DNA of 64,000 nt, from the NCBI RefSeq assembly GCF_002157225.2, contig NZ_CP020038.1, positions 3,316,501 through 3,380,500 on the forward strand. The letters are read 5' to 3'. Below, piece by piece: positions 27,735 through 36,322 of this stretch. Numbering within the stretch: position 1 is the stretch's first letter; each line of letters begins with the position of its first letter. The translations under genes and the position numbers were made by a program. Under the pieces are notes generated by a model. It was given only the letters and a program-made list of their open reading frames with translations. It was not told the DNA's origin and ran no database searches. Source of the stretch: Agarilytica rhodophyticola. GTDB lineage: Bacteria; Pseudomonadota; Gammaproteobacteria; Pseudomonadales; Cellvibrionaceae.

Positions 27735-28466
27735 ATGGTGGATTTCCCCAGTGCAAGTTCTAGTACGACTTCTAAGGCAACTGCTGATGCGATCCTTTCG
27801 AAGGAGGGCAAAGCAAAGCCGGGTACAAGGGAACAGCAACGACAGAGAACTCGCGCGCTTATTTTACAATCGGTGTTGGATATTATTGTTAGCGACGGTA
27901 TGCGCGCAGTGCGTCATCGTGCTGTAGCAAAGCGTGCAGGTATTGCCCTAGGTACGACCACTTATCATTTCACCAGTATTGAAGATCTTATTGTCAGTGC
28001 ATTTGATTATTGGCAATCGCAGCATCAACTGCATGATAACCCTTACTACCAGCAAATGAGTACGTTATTGCAGCCTTATGAAAATAGGGCAGTAGAAGTA
28101 ACAGAGCGATCCGCTTTATTGGAGAAGATTTATCACTTATCAGTCGCCTATATTTGTGACCAGCTCGAAGGTAAGCGCGAAGACAGAATCGTAGAGTTTG
28201 CGTTTTATCATGAGTCACTAGGTTCTGAGCTTATTAAAGATATGGTATTGAGCCATTGGCAGTTTGATATTAATTATATGGCGTCTGTGTTTAGTATCTT
28301 AGGCTCTGAGCAACCATTAGATGATGCTCGCATTACTTTATCTTTGTTTAGACAACTAGAACAATTGGCGACCATAGCTAATTTGCCTCAATTAGATGTG
28401 GAGATGATTCGCGCTACTTTGCACCGTCATTTCTGTTCGTGTTTACAGGTCGACTTTCCCCTGTAA
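27735..28466 (+). CDS. TetR family transcriptional regulator
   Basis: A 243-residue TetR-type protein. A disordered Ser/Thr/Ala-rich N-terminus of about 30 residues precedes the helix-turn-helix (RALILQSVLDIIVSDGMRAVRHRAVAKRAGIALGTTTYHFTSIEDLIVSAFDYW). The variant YHF in place of YNHF is common. ATG follows AGGAAAAGC. Divergence from GH1-kduI and the intervening palindrome make it the probable repressor of that operon. The ligand is unknown; a uronate or beta-glucoside intermediate would be logical but is inference. Confidence 0.9.
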   Translation: MVDFPSASSSTTSKATADAILSKEGKAKPGTREQQRQRTRALILQSVLDIIVSDGMRAVRHRAVAKRAGIALGTTTYHFTSIEDLIVSAFDYWQSQHQLHDNPYYQQMSTLLQPYENRAVEVTERSALLEKIYHLSVAYICDQLEGKREDRIVEFAFYHESLGSELIKDMVLSHWQFDINYMASVFSILGSEQPLDDARITLSLFRQLEQLATIANLPQLDVEMIRATLHRHFCSCLQVDFPL

Positions 28467-28613
28467 ATTTATTTTTGTCACAACAATCAAGGGCTTCGTC
28501 CTTACCTACTTTATATTCATCACAATCCGCTTGAATGCTGTCGTTATAATATTTGATGCTGTGGCCTTAACATTAACTAGAGGTGCCTTAAAGGCGCCCT
28601 GAAGGTCATAAAC

Positions 28614-29447
28614 ATGAAAATATTCTCTCATTTAGTCTGTGTTATTGCGTTATTCCTGTGTGCTTGTGTTTCTGCAGGGCCGAAGAAAGACTTACCTTTA
28701 TCATTCCTTACCGTCGACGGTATTCATGCAGGTGACAATGGTGTAATTTATGTTGCTGCCGGTTTTGATGGTTCAAAAGTATATGAAATAGCCGCTGATG
28801 GTCGCGTGTCTGAAATTGCGGATGGTCTTGCTGGGCCTGTGGATATTGCTAAGACATCTGATGGCATGCTTTATGTTACCAATTTTTTTACGAAAACCTT
28901 ATCTCGTATAGATGCCGACGGTGTTATCTCGGACTTTGGTGAATTGCTAGAGGGCCCCTCAGGTATTGCTTCTGATAGCCAGGACAATTTATATATTTCA
29001 CACTTTGGTGCTGCAGGTGAGGGAGATACGATCATTAAAGTGACACCTAACGGTGAATCTTCAGTATTTGCCAGTGGTGGCTTTTTGCAAGGCCCTGTAG
29101 GAATCGCTGTGGATGAATACGATAACGTTTATGTGGCAAATTTGGGTAACGGTATTATCACTAAGATCGATAAATACGGTGACCAGCATAAAATAACTCA
29201 GATACAATCTGAAAATGGTTTTTCTATTGGTCATTTGGCCTATTTTGATGGCCGTATTTATGCCACCAATTTAGCTGATGGACGTATTTTTGTTATTAGA
29301 CGCGATGGCAAGATGCGCAAGCTAAGGGCAAGTAAGCGTGTGAAACTTCCCAATGGTATTACTTACAATCCAGTTACAGGAAATATTATGGTTGCTGAGG
29401 TATTTAAACCTATTGCGACGCTGGTGAATATTAAAGTCAAACGGTAG
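28614..29447 (+). CDS. Exported NHL/SMP-30-like beta-propeller protein
   Basis: A 277-residue protein with a hydrophobic N-terminus (FSHLVCVIALFLCACVSAG) that could be a lipoprotein signal with the lipobox LCAC or a cleavable signal. The body consists of six-bladed-propeller-like repeats: GPVDIAKTSDGMLYVTNFFTKTLSRID, GPSGIASDSQDNLYISHFG, GPVGIAVDEYDNVYVANLGNGIITKID and LPNGITYNPVTGNIMVAEVF. Such propellers bind ligands or act as lactonases; catalytic residues cannot be assigned here. It ends at a clear terminator. It is separate from the two-component operon beyond, which converges on it. Confidence 0.85.
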   Translation: MKIFSHLVCVIALFLCACVSAGPKKDLPLSFLTVDGIHAGDNGVIYVAAGFDGSKVYEIAADGRVSEIADGLAGPVDIAKTSDGMLYVTNFFTKTLSRIDADGVISDFGELLEGPSGIASDSQDNLYISHFGAAGEGDTIIKVTPNGESSVFASGGFLQGPVGIAVDEYDNVYVANLGNGIITKIDKYGDQHKITQIQSENGFSIGHLAYFDGRIYATNLADGRIFVIRRDGKMRKLRASKRVKLPNGITYNPVTGNIMVAEVFKPIATLVNIKVKR

Positions 29448-29478
29448 CACCACGTAATAACAGTTAAGTAATACTATG

Positions 29479-29504
29479 AAAGGAGCCAATTAGTGCTCCT
29501 TTTT
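29479..29504. terminator. Intrinsic terminator
   Basis: AAAGGAGC and GCTCCTTT pair around CAATTAGT, followed by TTTT, just after the propeller gene. The A-run before it allows use from the opposite strand too, by the two-component operon. Confidence 0.85.
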
Positions 29505-29565
29505 AGTCGAGATAATGTTAGATAGATGATAATTTTCTAATAGTATTGCTTAGTATAGGTATACT

Positions 29566-30321
29566 TTATGTAAGAGCTAGCAATAAAGCATCGCGATAAC
29601 GTTTGCTTAATTGTACGCTTTGTCCATTGGCCAAAATAATAGAAAATTTATTTTCATCTAGAGCACGAATTTCTTTGATTTCATTTTTTTTGACGATAGA
29701 AGTTCTATGAGTTCTAAAAAAGACATCAGGATCTAAATGTTGCTCGAGGAAAGATAGAGTTACACGGTGTAAATAGGTGGTTTGTGTGCAATGTACCTCT
29801 ACATAGTTTCCGCTGGAACTCAGCCAAATAACATCTTCTATCTTGACAATATTAATGGCGCCGGTAGTTTTGATAATTAGTCGTTCAAGAAATTTTTTCT
29901 TATTGATATGTTCCAGTTGTTGTATATTATCGTTTATAATTTTTTCCTGTAAAGAGGAACGTATGCGTGTAATCGTTTGAGCAAAGCGCTGACTGTCAAA
30001 AGGCTTGAGTAGGTAGTCAATCGCGCATAAATCAAAGGCTTGAACTGCATGATTATCATAAGCAGTGACAAATACAATGTGGGGTTTATTATCCAGTGTT
30101 AAGAGGTGCTTGGCTAATGCAATACCATTGACGTGTGGCATTTCGATATCGATGAATACCACGTCTGCGTTTAGGGTATTGAGTATATGAGTTGGAATAT
30201 CTCCTGATTCAAATTCACCGACAACTGCCATATCGGTATATTGTTTTAGAGAATCAACTATATTAAGGCGTGCTAAGTCTTCATCATCAACAATAATAAC
30301 TCGTATACTAGACATCGACAT
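29566..30321 (-). CDS. LytTR-type response regulator
   Basis: A 251-residue regulator. The receiver domain (residues 5-120) has the acidic pocket at 12-13, phospho-acceptor Asp58 in VFIDIEMP, and the late Lys in YLLKPF. The C-terminal LytTR DNA-binding domain (about 150-250) has the pattern SSGNYVEVHC, RTHRTSIV and LANGQSVQLSKRYRDALL. Its start overlaps the 3' end of the kinase gene by 14 bp, so the two are translationally coupled. This pair is of the LytS/LytR or AlgZ/AlgR class. The target genes are not evident nearby. Confidence 0.95.
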   Translation of the reverse strand: MSMSSIRVIIVDDEDLARLNIVDSLKQYTDMAVVGEFESGDIPTHILNTLNADVVFIDIEMPHVNGIALAKHLLTLDNKPHIVFVTAYDNHAVQAFDLCAIDYLLKPFDSQRFAQTITRIRSSLQEKIINDNIQQLEHINKKKFLERLIIKTTGAINIVKIEDVIWLSSSGNYVEVHCTQTTYLHRVTLSFLEQHLDPDVFFRTHRTSIVKKNEIKEIRALDENKFSIILANGQSVQLSKRYRDALLLALT

Positions 30322-31489
30322 CCTCCAGCGGCATCGAAACTTTTATTTTAAAATAATGTATTTTAAAGTAATGGATCTTAACATGATGTGCCTTAAAATC
30401 ATCTTTGTCCGAACCCTTTGTATTTGACTCGTTTTTTTTGCTCACTTCATTAGGAAATAGCTGTATTGACGCGGAATCACCGTAAATCATTTTAAGCCTA
30501 TCGTTTAAATTGGCAAGCCCTGATTTTAAACTGGTGCTTTGTTGATATTCGTTTGCCTTTGTATTACAGACAATAAATGTAAGTTGGTTATTATGTTCTT
30601 CTAATGTTACTTCAATGTAAGTTCTTTCATTACTTTTATTAACCCCATGGATAAAGGCATTTTCGATGAGTAACTGCAGTGAGAAAGGGGGGCAGACTAT
30701 ATTCTCAGAGTGCGTATTGTTGGTAATATTGAAGACAAAACGGTTGCTAAATCGCAACTTTTGTAAGGTGATATAGTTATCGACAAACGCCAGTTCGGTG
30801 GCGAGAGGGATACACCGTTTTTGCGAGTTTTCCACAGTAAAACGTAACATATCACCTAATCTGGCGATAGCAGAAATAACTGCCTCCTTGTTGGATTGAC
30901 GTGCTAATCCGCTAATAGAACCAAGACTATTAAATAAAAAGTGGGGGCTTAGCTGAGATTGCAGCGCTTTCATCTGTAAATCTGATAGATGGGAGCGGTG
31001 AAGCGCCTCTTGTTTCTCTAGTTCCAGCTTCTCTATCACTACACTTTTCGAATAGTCGTATAATGATATAGCCACGCAACAACCAAACATTGAAGTATAT
31101 AACAGTGTATAGAAAAAAATAATCTGATTAGTAATTTGTGAGAGTATTTCAAGAGGTGTCATCACTGGGGTGACACCTAGAATGCTGCCGATATTCATAT
31201 CGATAATAAAGAAAAGAGGTAGCCACAATATTAGACCCAAAAAGAATAGAATAACTAAATGTTTGTATTGCTCCGCACGGATATAGCATTTAGAAAGTTT
31301 TAAAATAAGAAAACAAATAAATGACCAAGAAACGTAAGCTGATAAGTAATACAAAATCTCAAGAGGAAAGCCAGAGGCTTCAAATCGGCCTGCCTTTACT
31401 CTGTCTAAGTAAGTGAAGAATACATGAAGAACACCGATGCCCAACCATATGAAAACAATAAAAAAGAATAGCCTTAACTTCATACACAA
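30308..31489 (-). CDS. LytS/AlgZ-type sensor histidine kinase
   Basis: A 393-residue membrane kinase. About four transmembrane segments occupy residues 1-150 (FFFIVFIWLGIGVLHVFFTYL, YVSWSFICFLILKL, LVILFFLGLILWLPLFFII, IIFFYTLLYTSMFGCCVAISLY). The His_kinase domain has LQSQLSPHFLFNSLGSIS with the phospho-acceptor His near residue 182, and the ATP-binding region has PPFSLQLLIENAFIHGVN and later SGLANLNDRLKMIYG. The C-terminus has a lysine/histidine-rich repetitive insert (HHVKIHYFKIHYFKIKVS) that contains a small direct repeat. It is the first gene of the operon with the LytTR regulator. The lack of a large periplasmic domain suggests sensing at or in the membrane. Confidence 0.94.
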   Translation of the reverse strand: MCMKLRLFFFIVFIWLGIGVLHVFFTYLDRVKAGRFEASGFPLEILYYLSAYVSWSFICFLILKLSKCYIRAEQYKHLVILFFLGLILWLPLFFIIDMNIGSILGVTPVMTPLEILSQITNQIIFFYTLLYTSMFGCCVAISLYDYSKSVVIEKLELEKQEALHRSHLSDLQMKALQSQLSPHFLFNSLGSISGLARQSNKEAVISAIARLGDMLRFTVENSQKRCIPLATELAFVDNYITLQKLRFSNRFVFNITNNTHSENIVCPPFSLQLLIENAFIHGVNKSNERTYIEVTLEEHNNQLTFIVCNTKANEYQQSTSLKSGLANLNDRLKMIYGDSASIQLFPNEVSKKNESNTKGSDKDDFKAHHVKIHYFKIHYFKIKVSMPLEDVDV

Positions 31490-31906
31490 TAAACATCTAT
31501 AGGATTTTTGTGTATTTTACTTCCATAGGTATTGTGCTGGCTATCTTTTTTAATTGAGCAAAGGCATTCTCCGATAAAAAATAACATCCATGTCTTATTA
31601 TCGCACTATAGGTGATTAAAGATAGTGATAGGTATGAAATTTTCGCTGAATGATGATTTTTTATTTGGAAATTTATCCGTTTATAAGAAATTATTTTTTA
31701 TAAAAGCGTATCAGGTAGTAAATTCATCGAGTGAGATGTTCTCTAAAGCCTTTCCAAAGCGCGTGAGTGGCAGTGATTGTCTTAGATGTTAAGTCGTCAC
31801 GATCATCTCGTTTTCGGTGGTATCACTAGGCATTTATTTCTCTAGATAATTCCATTTAAAAGTAAGACTCATACAATAATAGAAAACAACATTACCAATA
31901 ATTCCT

Positions 31907-32050
31907 ATTTCTGACTCATGTTTTTCTGAACTGATGTGTATTTAATGGGTTACCGTATTAAATCCATCTGAAGTTCCATCTATGGCGTAGATACATATTC
32001 ATTTAACATAGATTACACACATTTTCGGTCAAACCTCTTGAGTCAGAAAT
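31907..32050. repeat. 12-bp inverted repeats 144 bp end to end
   Basis: ATTTCTGACTCA (31907-31918) and TGAGTCAGAAAT (32039-32050), the latter followed by GGGGTCTAGAG. The enclosed 120 bp has no coding potential. It may be a decayed non-autonomous element or repetitive extragenic unit. Confidence 0.5.
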
Positions 32051-32243
32051 GGGGTCTAGAGCTATAATAATGACTTGAGTATTAGTATTTCATCAGATAT
32101 ATGCAAAACCAAGCGATGATCTGACCATCAGCTTGTCCCTGAAAAGTATAGAGTTATTGCCGTATTTTTCATACGAGGGTGCCTCAGTAGTAGGTTGTAT
32201 AAGTAAGTTATATCACAGTCTACAGTGTGAGAAGAGATATAAC

Positions 32244-32422
32244 CTAGGGCCTGTTGACACTAATAGAATCCCATCTGCTGGAGTGTATTTTTTTCGTATT
32301 TTAGACGCTGTGAGTGTTATTTGGTTATTCCAAATGAACGAGCAGCAACGCAGAATATGGAAAAAATACGCCCAGCCCTTAGGGATGACAGGTGTAATTT
32401 AATTAGTGTCAACAGGCCCTAG
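32244..32422. mobile_element. MITE-like element, about 179 bp
   Basis: Perfect 21-bp terminal inverted repeats with core GGGCCTGTTGACACTAAT (32247-32264) and its complement ATTAGTGTCAACAGGCCC (32402-32419), each flanked by CTA/TAG. No transposase. The ends match the 88-bp element at 6885-6972. The interior has a short stretch reading as MNEQQRRIWKKYAQPLG, possibly the remnant of a longer parent element. Confidence 0.8.
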
Positions 32423-32679
32423 GGAGAGTAATGGCAATTGCGGGGAAATATCGTATTTATATTGATAATATTGGGCGTTGATAGCGTTGAATATGTTTTT
32501 GAGGTGCGCAGTCTTTATCTTTGTGCGGATAGCACGTACGCCATTTGTCAATAACGAAACTTGTATAAGTTTATCACGCAAGATTCACAGAGCGACACCT
32601 CAATCTACTTCAGCAGAACTTTTATGTTAGTGTCATATCAGATTATTTAGTCATAACAAAGTAACTCTGAGGACTCACT

Positions 32680-33078
32680 GTGATCCCTTTTCAAACATCG
32701 ATATTGGCATGTCTCATTACTTTTTCCTCTATTTCTGTTTTTGCCTCTGGCAGTGGTAGCTTCGGTTATGGTCGTCAAGAGCCTGTACAGCGTATTACTG
32801 ATCCTGCCTACGAATATGGCAAAGCTTTGTTTAAAGGGCGTAATAAAAAGTATAAAAAAGTAAAATTCTGTACAGTATCTGAGGAGGCCGAAAGTGGTGT
32901 GACAAAAATAAAAGGTAAAACTATGAAGCCTTTTAGAAAGTCTACTTACCAAAAGGTCGCTAGCACTCTTCGTAACTGTGCTCAGCCTGATCAGGCGGCT
33001 CACCAGTTGTTGACTAATGATGATTTGTTTGCATTAGTGTATTACATTGATAAACGCTATCGTTTGAAACTTAAATAA
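32680..33078 (+). CDS. Small exported protein, cytochrome-like tail without heme motif, 132 aa
   Basis: Starts at GTG 32680, with GAGGA four bases upstream. An N-terminal signal peptide (ILACLITFSSISVFASG) precedes a short glycine-rich linker and a basic domain. The pattern YEYGKALFKGRNKKYKKVKFC at about residue 44 and LTNDDLFALVYYIDKRYRL at the end resemble the first and last helices of a small c-type cytochrome, but no CxxCH is present; only two cysteines remain (in KFCTV and RNCAQ), which could form a disulfide. This may be a heme-less relative, stated as inference. The neighbours are a mannosyltransferase (convergent) and a DUF547 gene. Confidence 0.72.
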   Translation: MIPFQTSILACLITFSSISVFASGSGSFGYGRQEPVQRITDPAYEYGKALFKGRNKKYKKVKFCTVSEEAESGVTKIKGKTMKPFRKSTYQKVASTLRNCAQPDQAAHQLLTNDDLFALVYYIDKRYRLKLK

Positions 33079-33116
33079 GCCTTTAAATAACCAATAGTTT
33101 CAAAATTTTACCCTCT

Positions 33117-34424
33117 TTATTCAGTATTGGGTATTTGTTGCTTACGGCGGTAATACACATCAAAAATGCCTGCCGTAAGTATGAGTGACGATTCCAAAAT
33201 TAGTGCCCAGTTAGGTTGCTGGTAAGCTTCTATATTGCTGTCCTCCAAATTTAAGCCGATGGCGTAAGAGAGTAATATAGCAACCGATGATACCCAAAGA
33301 CAGGCATAGGGTTTGATAGTAGCAAATGCTAAAACCCAGACCAAATACCAAGGGTTTACTACAGGCAGCACTAGTAGAAATACAGCATAAATCCAATGTA
33401 AATGTATTGATGTCGAGAGTTTTGTTCTGTGCCAAAAATACAAGCGATAAGCTGTAAATATGGCGAGAACAGATGCAAGTATGCCCTTTAGATACCACTC
33501 ACTTATGGGGGTCATGGCATACGCTAAGTAGTAGAGTGGGGCATTAAACACCCAGCCATTTGCCATCGCCGTTAAGCCGTGGTTAGTGTTAATTATATCT
33601 TTGATAAAGGGAAGATAAAGAAGTATCAAGCAAGAGATAAACGGTAACCAGCTTTTTCTGTTGCGCAATAACAAAAAGGGCAGTGCTAATAGGGCAAAAA
33701 TTTTGCTGGCAAGGGCAAAGGCGAGTAGTACTCCCATATACCGCCAGCGCTCTTGTAACATAGCGTAATATGCCGCAACAACAAAAAAAATAGCAAAAAT
33801 ATCGGTGTGTGCGGTAAAGGCGAATTCTTTTATTAAAAGAGGACACCATGCATACAGTAACAGATTGCGAGGGCTGGTTATTTTCGCAAGGAGAATTATA
33901 ACAGCAATATCAAATACAGCACTGAAGGCTTGTAGCAACCACACTTGAGCAGGTGATAATAGATAAGCCAAACCAAAGATAAGTTGGCATACAGGGCCAT
34001 ATATTGTTGCGATATCTGGGTGATTGACACCATCTAATACATCACTAAGTTCATCACTGAGATTGTCGGCATCAAAGAAAGCTGAGGGTGGAATACCATA
34101 GGGGGAACCATACTCCACTAACATATAACCATCCCATAGGTAACGAAAGTAGTCATCCTCTAAAATCGGTGCGCCAATAACGCCAATAAACCGAAAAATA
34201 ATAGCCCAAAAAATAATATGAGATTTCAAGGGTTGAGTATTTGAGTGAAAAGAGTATAGCCAGTAACTAAAAGTGACAATGGCTGCCGGAAATAGTATAG
34301 AAAGTAACGTGATAAAATCTATAGGGTTGTGTGAGGCCCACGCCAAACACCCATATAGAAAAGTAGACATAATACCACAGACAGTTAAAGAATATGAGTG
34401 CGTTTGACTAAGTCGTGTTTTCAT
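33117..34424 (-). CDS. GT87-like polyprenol-phosphate-sugar-dependent membrane mannosyltransferase
   Basis: A 435-residue integral membrane protein with about ten or eleven hydrophobic segments. The catalytic-loop region has APILEDDYFRYLWDGYMLVEYGSPYGIPPSAFF (residues about 80-115), the acidic ED-D pattern of GT-C enzymes, and VNHPDIATIYGPVCQLIFGLAYL, a stretch conserved in GT87-type mannosyltransferases. FTAHTDIFAIFFVVAAYYAML and LVLPVVNPWYLVWVLAF are further family-like blocks. Such enzymes transfer a sugar from a lipid-linked donor on the periplasmic side. The acceptor is unknown. It is flanked by small exported proteins and a DUF547 gene, with no glycan-export genes beside it. Confidence 0.82.
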   Translation of the reverse strand: MKTRLSQTHSYSLTVCGIMSTFLYGCLAWASHNPIDFITLLSILFPAAIVTFSYWLYSFHSNTQPLKSHIIFWAIIFRFIGVIGAPILEDDYFRYLWDGYMLVEYGSPYGIPPSAFFDADNLSDELSDVLDGVNHPDIATIYGPVCQLIFGLAYLLSPAQVWLLQAFSAVFDIAVIILLAKITSPRNLLLYAWCPLLIKEFAFTAHTDIFAIFFVVAAYYAMLQERWRYMGVLLAFALASKIFALLALPFLLLRNRKSWLPFISCLILLYLPFIKDIINTNHGLTAMANGWVFNAPLYYLAYAMTPISEWYLKGILASVLAIFTAYRLYFWHRTKLSTSIHLHWIYAVFLLVLPVVNPWYLVWVLAFATIKPYACLWVSSVAILLSYAIGLNLEDSNIEAYQQPNWALILESSLILTAGIFDVYYRRKQQIPNTE

Positions 34425-34505
34425 TAATATATATCGTTAATCTATAATCGTATAAACAGTAGAGCCTTAGGACGAATGCTAACAAACACCTAATATAAAT
34501 CGAAT

Positions 34506-35333
34506 ATGATGAAAAATAAATTAGTAACAGTGATATTTTACCTAAGCATTATGATAATAGGTCTTTTTAGTAAGGTAGCGAATGTTATGGCTGAGACAGG
34601 TTTTTGGGGTAAGTCTACTGAGACCGCGAAAACATCCATAGATCATTCACCCTGGCAAACTATTTTAAGCCAATATATTCAACGAGATAATGGTGGTATT
34701 AATCGCTTTGCCTATGGAGATGTGGATGATAATAATCTTGAACTATTGGAAACGTATCTCGAATATCTGCAACAGATAGATCCAAGAAAATATTCGCGTA
34801 AGGAACAAAAAGCATACTGGATAAACTTGTATAATGCGTTAACCGTGCAGGTTATTCTCGATAACTATCCCCTTACTTCTATTCTTAGTATTGGTGAAGA
34901 TAACAAAGGCCCATGGGATGATGTGGTCGCTGAAATTGCAGGTGTAGAACTTACCTTAAACGCAATCGAGCATAAAATCTTACGTAAGCACTGGCAAGAT
35001 CCTCGTATTCATTTTGCTGTAAATTGTGCGAGTATTGGTTGCCCTAATCTTCAAGCACAAGTTTTTACTGCAACAAATAGCGACCAATTATTGGATAAAG
35101 CGGCTAAGGAATACCTTTCTCATCCACGAGGTGCTGTATTTGAAAATAATACTCTTGTGCTCTCCTCGATATTTGATTGGTATGGTGACGACTTTGGCAA
35201 AACACAACAACAACGTTTACATACCTTGAGTACATACCTGCCAGAACAACGGGCGAAAGAGCTTAAAAATTATACTGGTTATATTAAGTACCACTACGAT
35301 TGGAATTTGAATGATAAAGTGGCTGAAATCTGA
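34506..35333 (+). CDS. DUF547 family exported protein
   Basis: A 275-residue protein with N-terminal signal segment (VTVIFYLSIMIIGLFSKVANVMAE) and a DUF547 domain: QKAYWINLYNALTVQVILDNYPLTSI at about 100-125, LTLNAIEHKILRKHWQDPRIHFAVNCASIGCPNL at about 150-185, and LSSIFDWYGDDF. The Cys and His in HFAVNCASIGCP recall papain-like or transglutaminase-like folds, but the activity of DUF547 is not established. It is divergent from the mannosyltransferase gene with 81 bp between. It may be followed by a small 63-aa gene. Confidence 0.9.
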   Translation: MMKNKLVTVIFYLSIMIIGLFSKVANVMAETGFWGKSTETAKTSIDHSPWQTILSQYIQRDNGGINRFAYGDVDDNNLELLETYLEYLQQIDPRKYSRKEQKAYWINLYNALTVQVILDNYPLTSILSIGEDNKGPWDDVVAEIAGVELTLNAIEHKILRKHWQDPRIHFAVNCASIGCPNLQAQVFTATNSDQLLDKAAKEYLSHPRGAVFENNTLVLSSIFDWYGDDFGKTQQQRLHTLSTYLPEQRAKELKNYTGYIKYHYDWNLNDKVAEI

Positions 35334-35458
35334 TACTTAGCTTTTAACCCTAAAGGTTAATGTTGGGGGGGTATTGAGGTGTTATTGAGGTACTGTACCG
35401 TAGTTTTGAGGAGTGCTAATATTGCGCTTATATTCTAATAGGCGAAAAAAAGATTTTG

Positions 35459-35650
35459 ATGCCGTTGAGTCATAAAAAAGTACTTTCCTATGGTAAAGGG
35501 GCGCGCAGAAAAGGACTGATGTTGAAGGATATTTTTGAACTTGACGATCCGTCTAAATGGGAAATCATCAAAGCTCAAAATAAAGACAAATCTAAAGTGA
35601 AACAGGTGTTGGAGCAAGCATATATTAAAGGCTGTAAATGTTTTGCTTAG
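35459..35650 (+). CDS. Small basic protein, 63 aa
   Basis: Starts at ATG 35459 and reads MPLSHKKVLSYGKGARRKGL then a lysine-rich helical tail ending KGCKCFA. Composition is compact and protein-like (basic start, acidic LKDIFELDDPSKW, charged helix). The ribosome-binding site is poor. An inverted repeat follows at 35679. I recognise no family; confidence is moderate because a competing minus-strand frame of similar length overlaps it. Confidence 0.45.
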   Translation: MPLSHKKVLSYGKGARRKGLMLKDIFELDDPSKWEIIKAQNKDKSKVKQVLEQAYIKGCKCFA

Positions 35651-35678
35651 CAAGGTTGGGACGGCCTTGACGTATAGT

Positions 35679-35723
35679 TGCTAGCGTCTTAGGGAAAGTT
35701 TGCTTTATCTCTCCTTAAGACGC
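35679..35723. terminator. Hairpin AGCGTCTTAGGGA ... TCCTTAAGACGCT
   Basis: An imperfect 12-13 bp stem around a roughly 17-base loop lies between the 63-aa gene and the leftward 160-aa gene. It probably stops transcription from either side; no strong T-run is present. Confidence 0.55.
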
Positions 35724-35760
35724 TATATGGCTTTCATTCGATATATAGAATGATGCGGTG

Positions 35761-36243
35761 TTAAATGCTGTTTACAGATTCTTCTAGAATTTGTTTTTGG
35801 GACGATATTTCATTTTTGACTCTTTCTACAAAACGTGTCATACCGGTTAGAATGTTTGGATCATAGTCCTCGCCACTTTTTTTCAATACTTCAACAGCAG
35901 CTGTCATATCCTTTGATGCTAAAGCAGATGCTTCTGCCAAAGCATATATCTCTTTTACTTTAACTTGTACCTCGGATTTTGTTTTTTTACTTGCCTGCTC
36001 TTTTGCCTGTTGTACTAATTCCTGTATTTCAACGATGATCACATCATATTTATTTATACTGTCGAGTGAGCGAGCAACAATAGCGTTTAATTTAACAATT
36101 GTCTTATCAGTAAATTCTCCTTTAGTAAATTTTATAGGTTTGGTTTCTGACGCATGTTGAGCCTTGCTAGTGGTATCGCTAGCTAAAGCGGAATGCGCTA
36201 CGATGGAAGATATTAATAGTGCAATAATGCTTAGCTTTTTCAT
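35761..36243 (-). CDS. Small exported helical protein, 160 aa
   Basis: A signal peptide (LSIIALLISSIVAHSALASDT) precedes about 135 residues of helical, charged sequence (IVEIQELVQQAKEQASKKTKSEVQVKVKEIYALAEASALASKDMTAAVEVLKKSGEDYD). No cysteines, no metal site and no known family. It may be periplasmic. It lies 80 bp downstream of the vanadium haloperoxidase gene on the same strand, so co-transcription is possible. Confidence 0.75.
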   Translation of the reverse strand: MKKLSIIALLISSIVAHSALASDTTSKAQHASETKPIKFTKGEFTDKTIVKLNAIVARSLDSINKYDVIIVEIQELVQQAKEQASKKTKSEVQVKVKEIYALAEASALASKDMTAAVEVLKKSGEDYDPNILTGMTRFVERVKNEISSQKQILEESVNSI

Positions 36244-36322
36244 AACGTAAATTTCTTTAGAAAAGCGATCATCTTTTAGTAATAGGCACCAAAAAATGAC
36301 CGCATTTATTGGTTAATTTAAT

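Larger units (their letters stand above)
31490..32679. other. 1.2-kb intergenic region with repeats
   Basis: Upstream of the two-component operon on the left and the 132-aa gene on the right. It holds an inverted repeat (31907-32050) and a MITE-like element (32244-32422). Open frames across the element are not supported by ribosome-binding sites. Confidence 0.6.

Noticed and set aside
32133-32402. 89-codon plus-strand frame running into the MITE-like element
   Set aside because: It crosses the left terminal repeat and ends at the right one, has no ribosome-binding site, and owes its final residues to element sequence.
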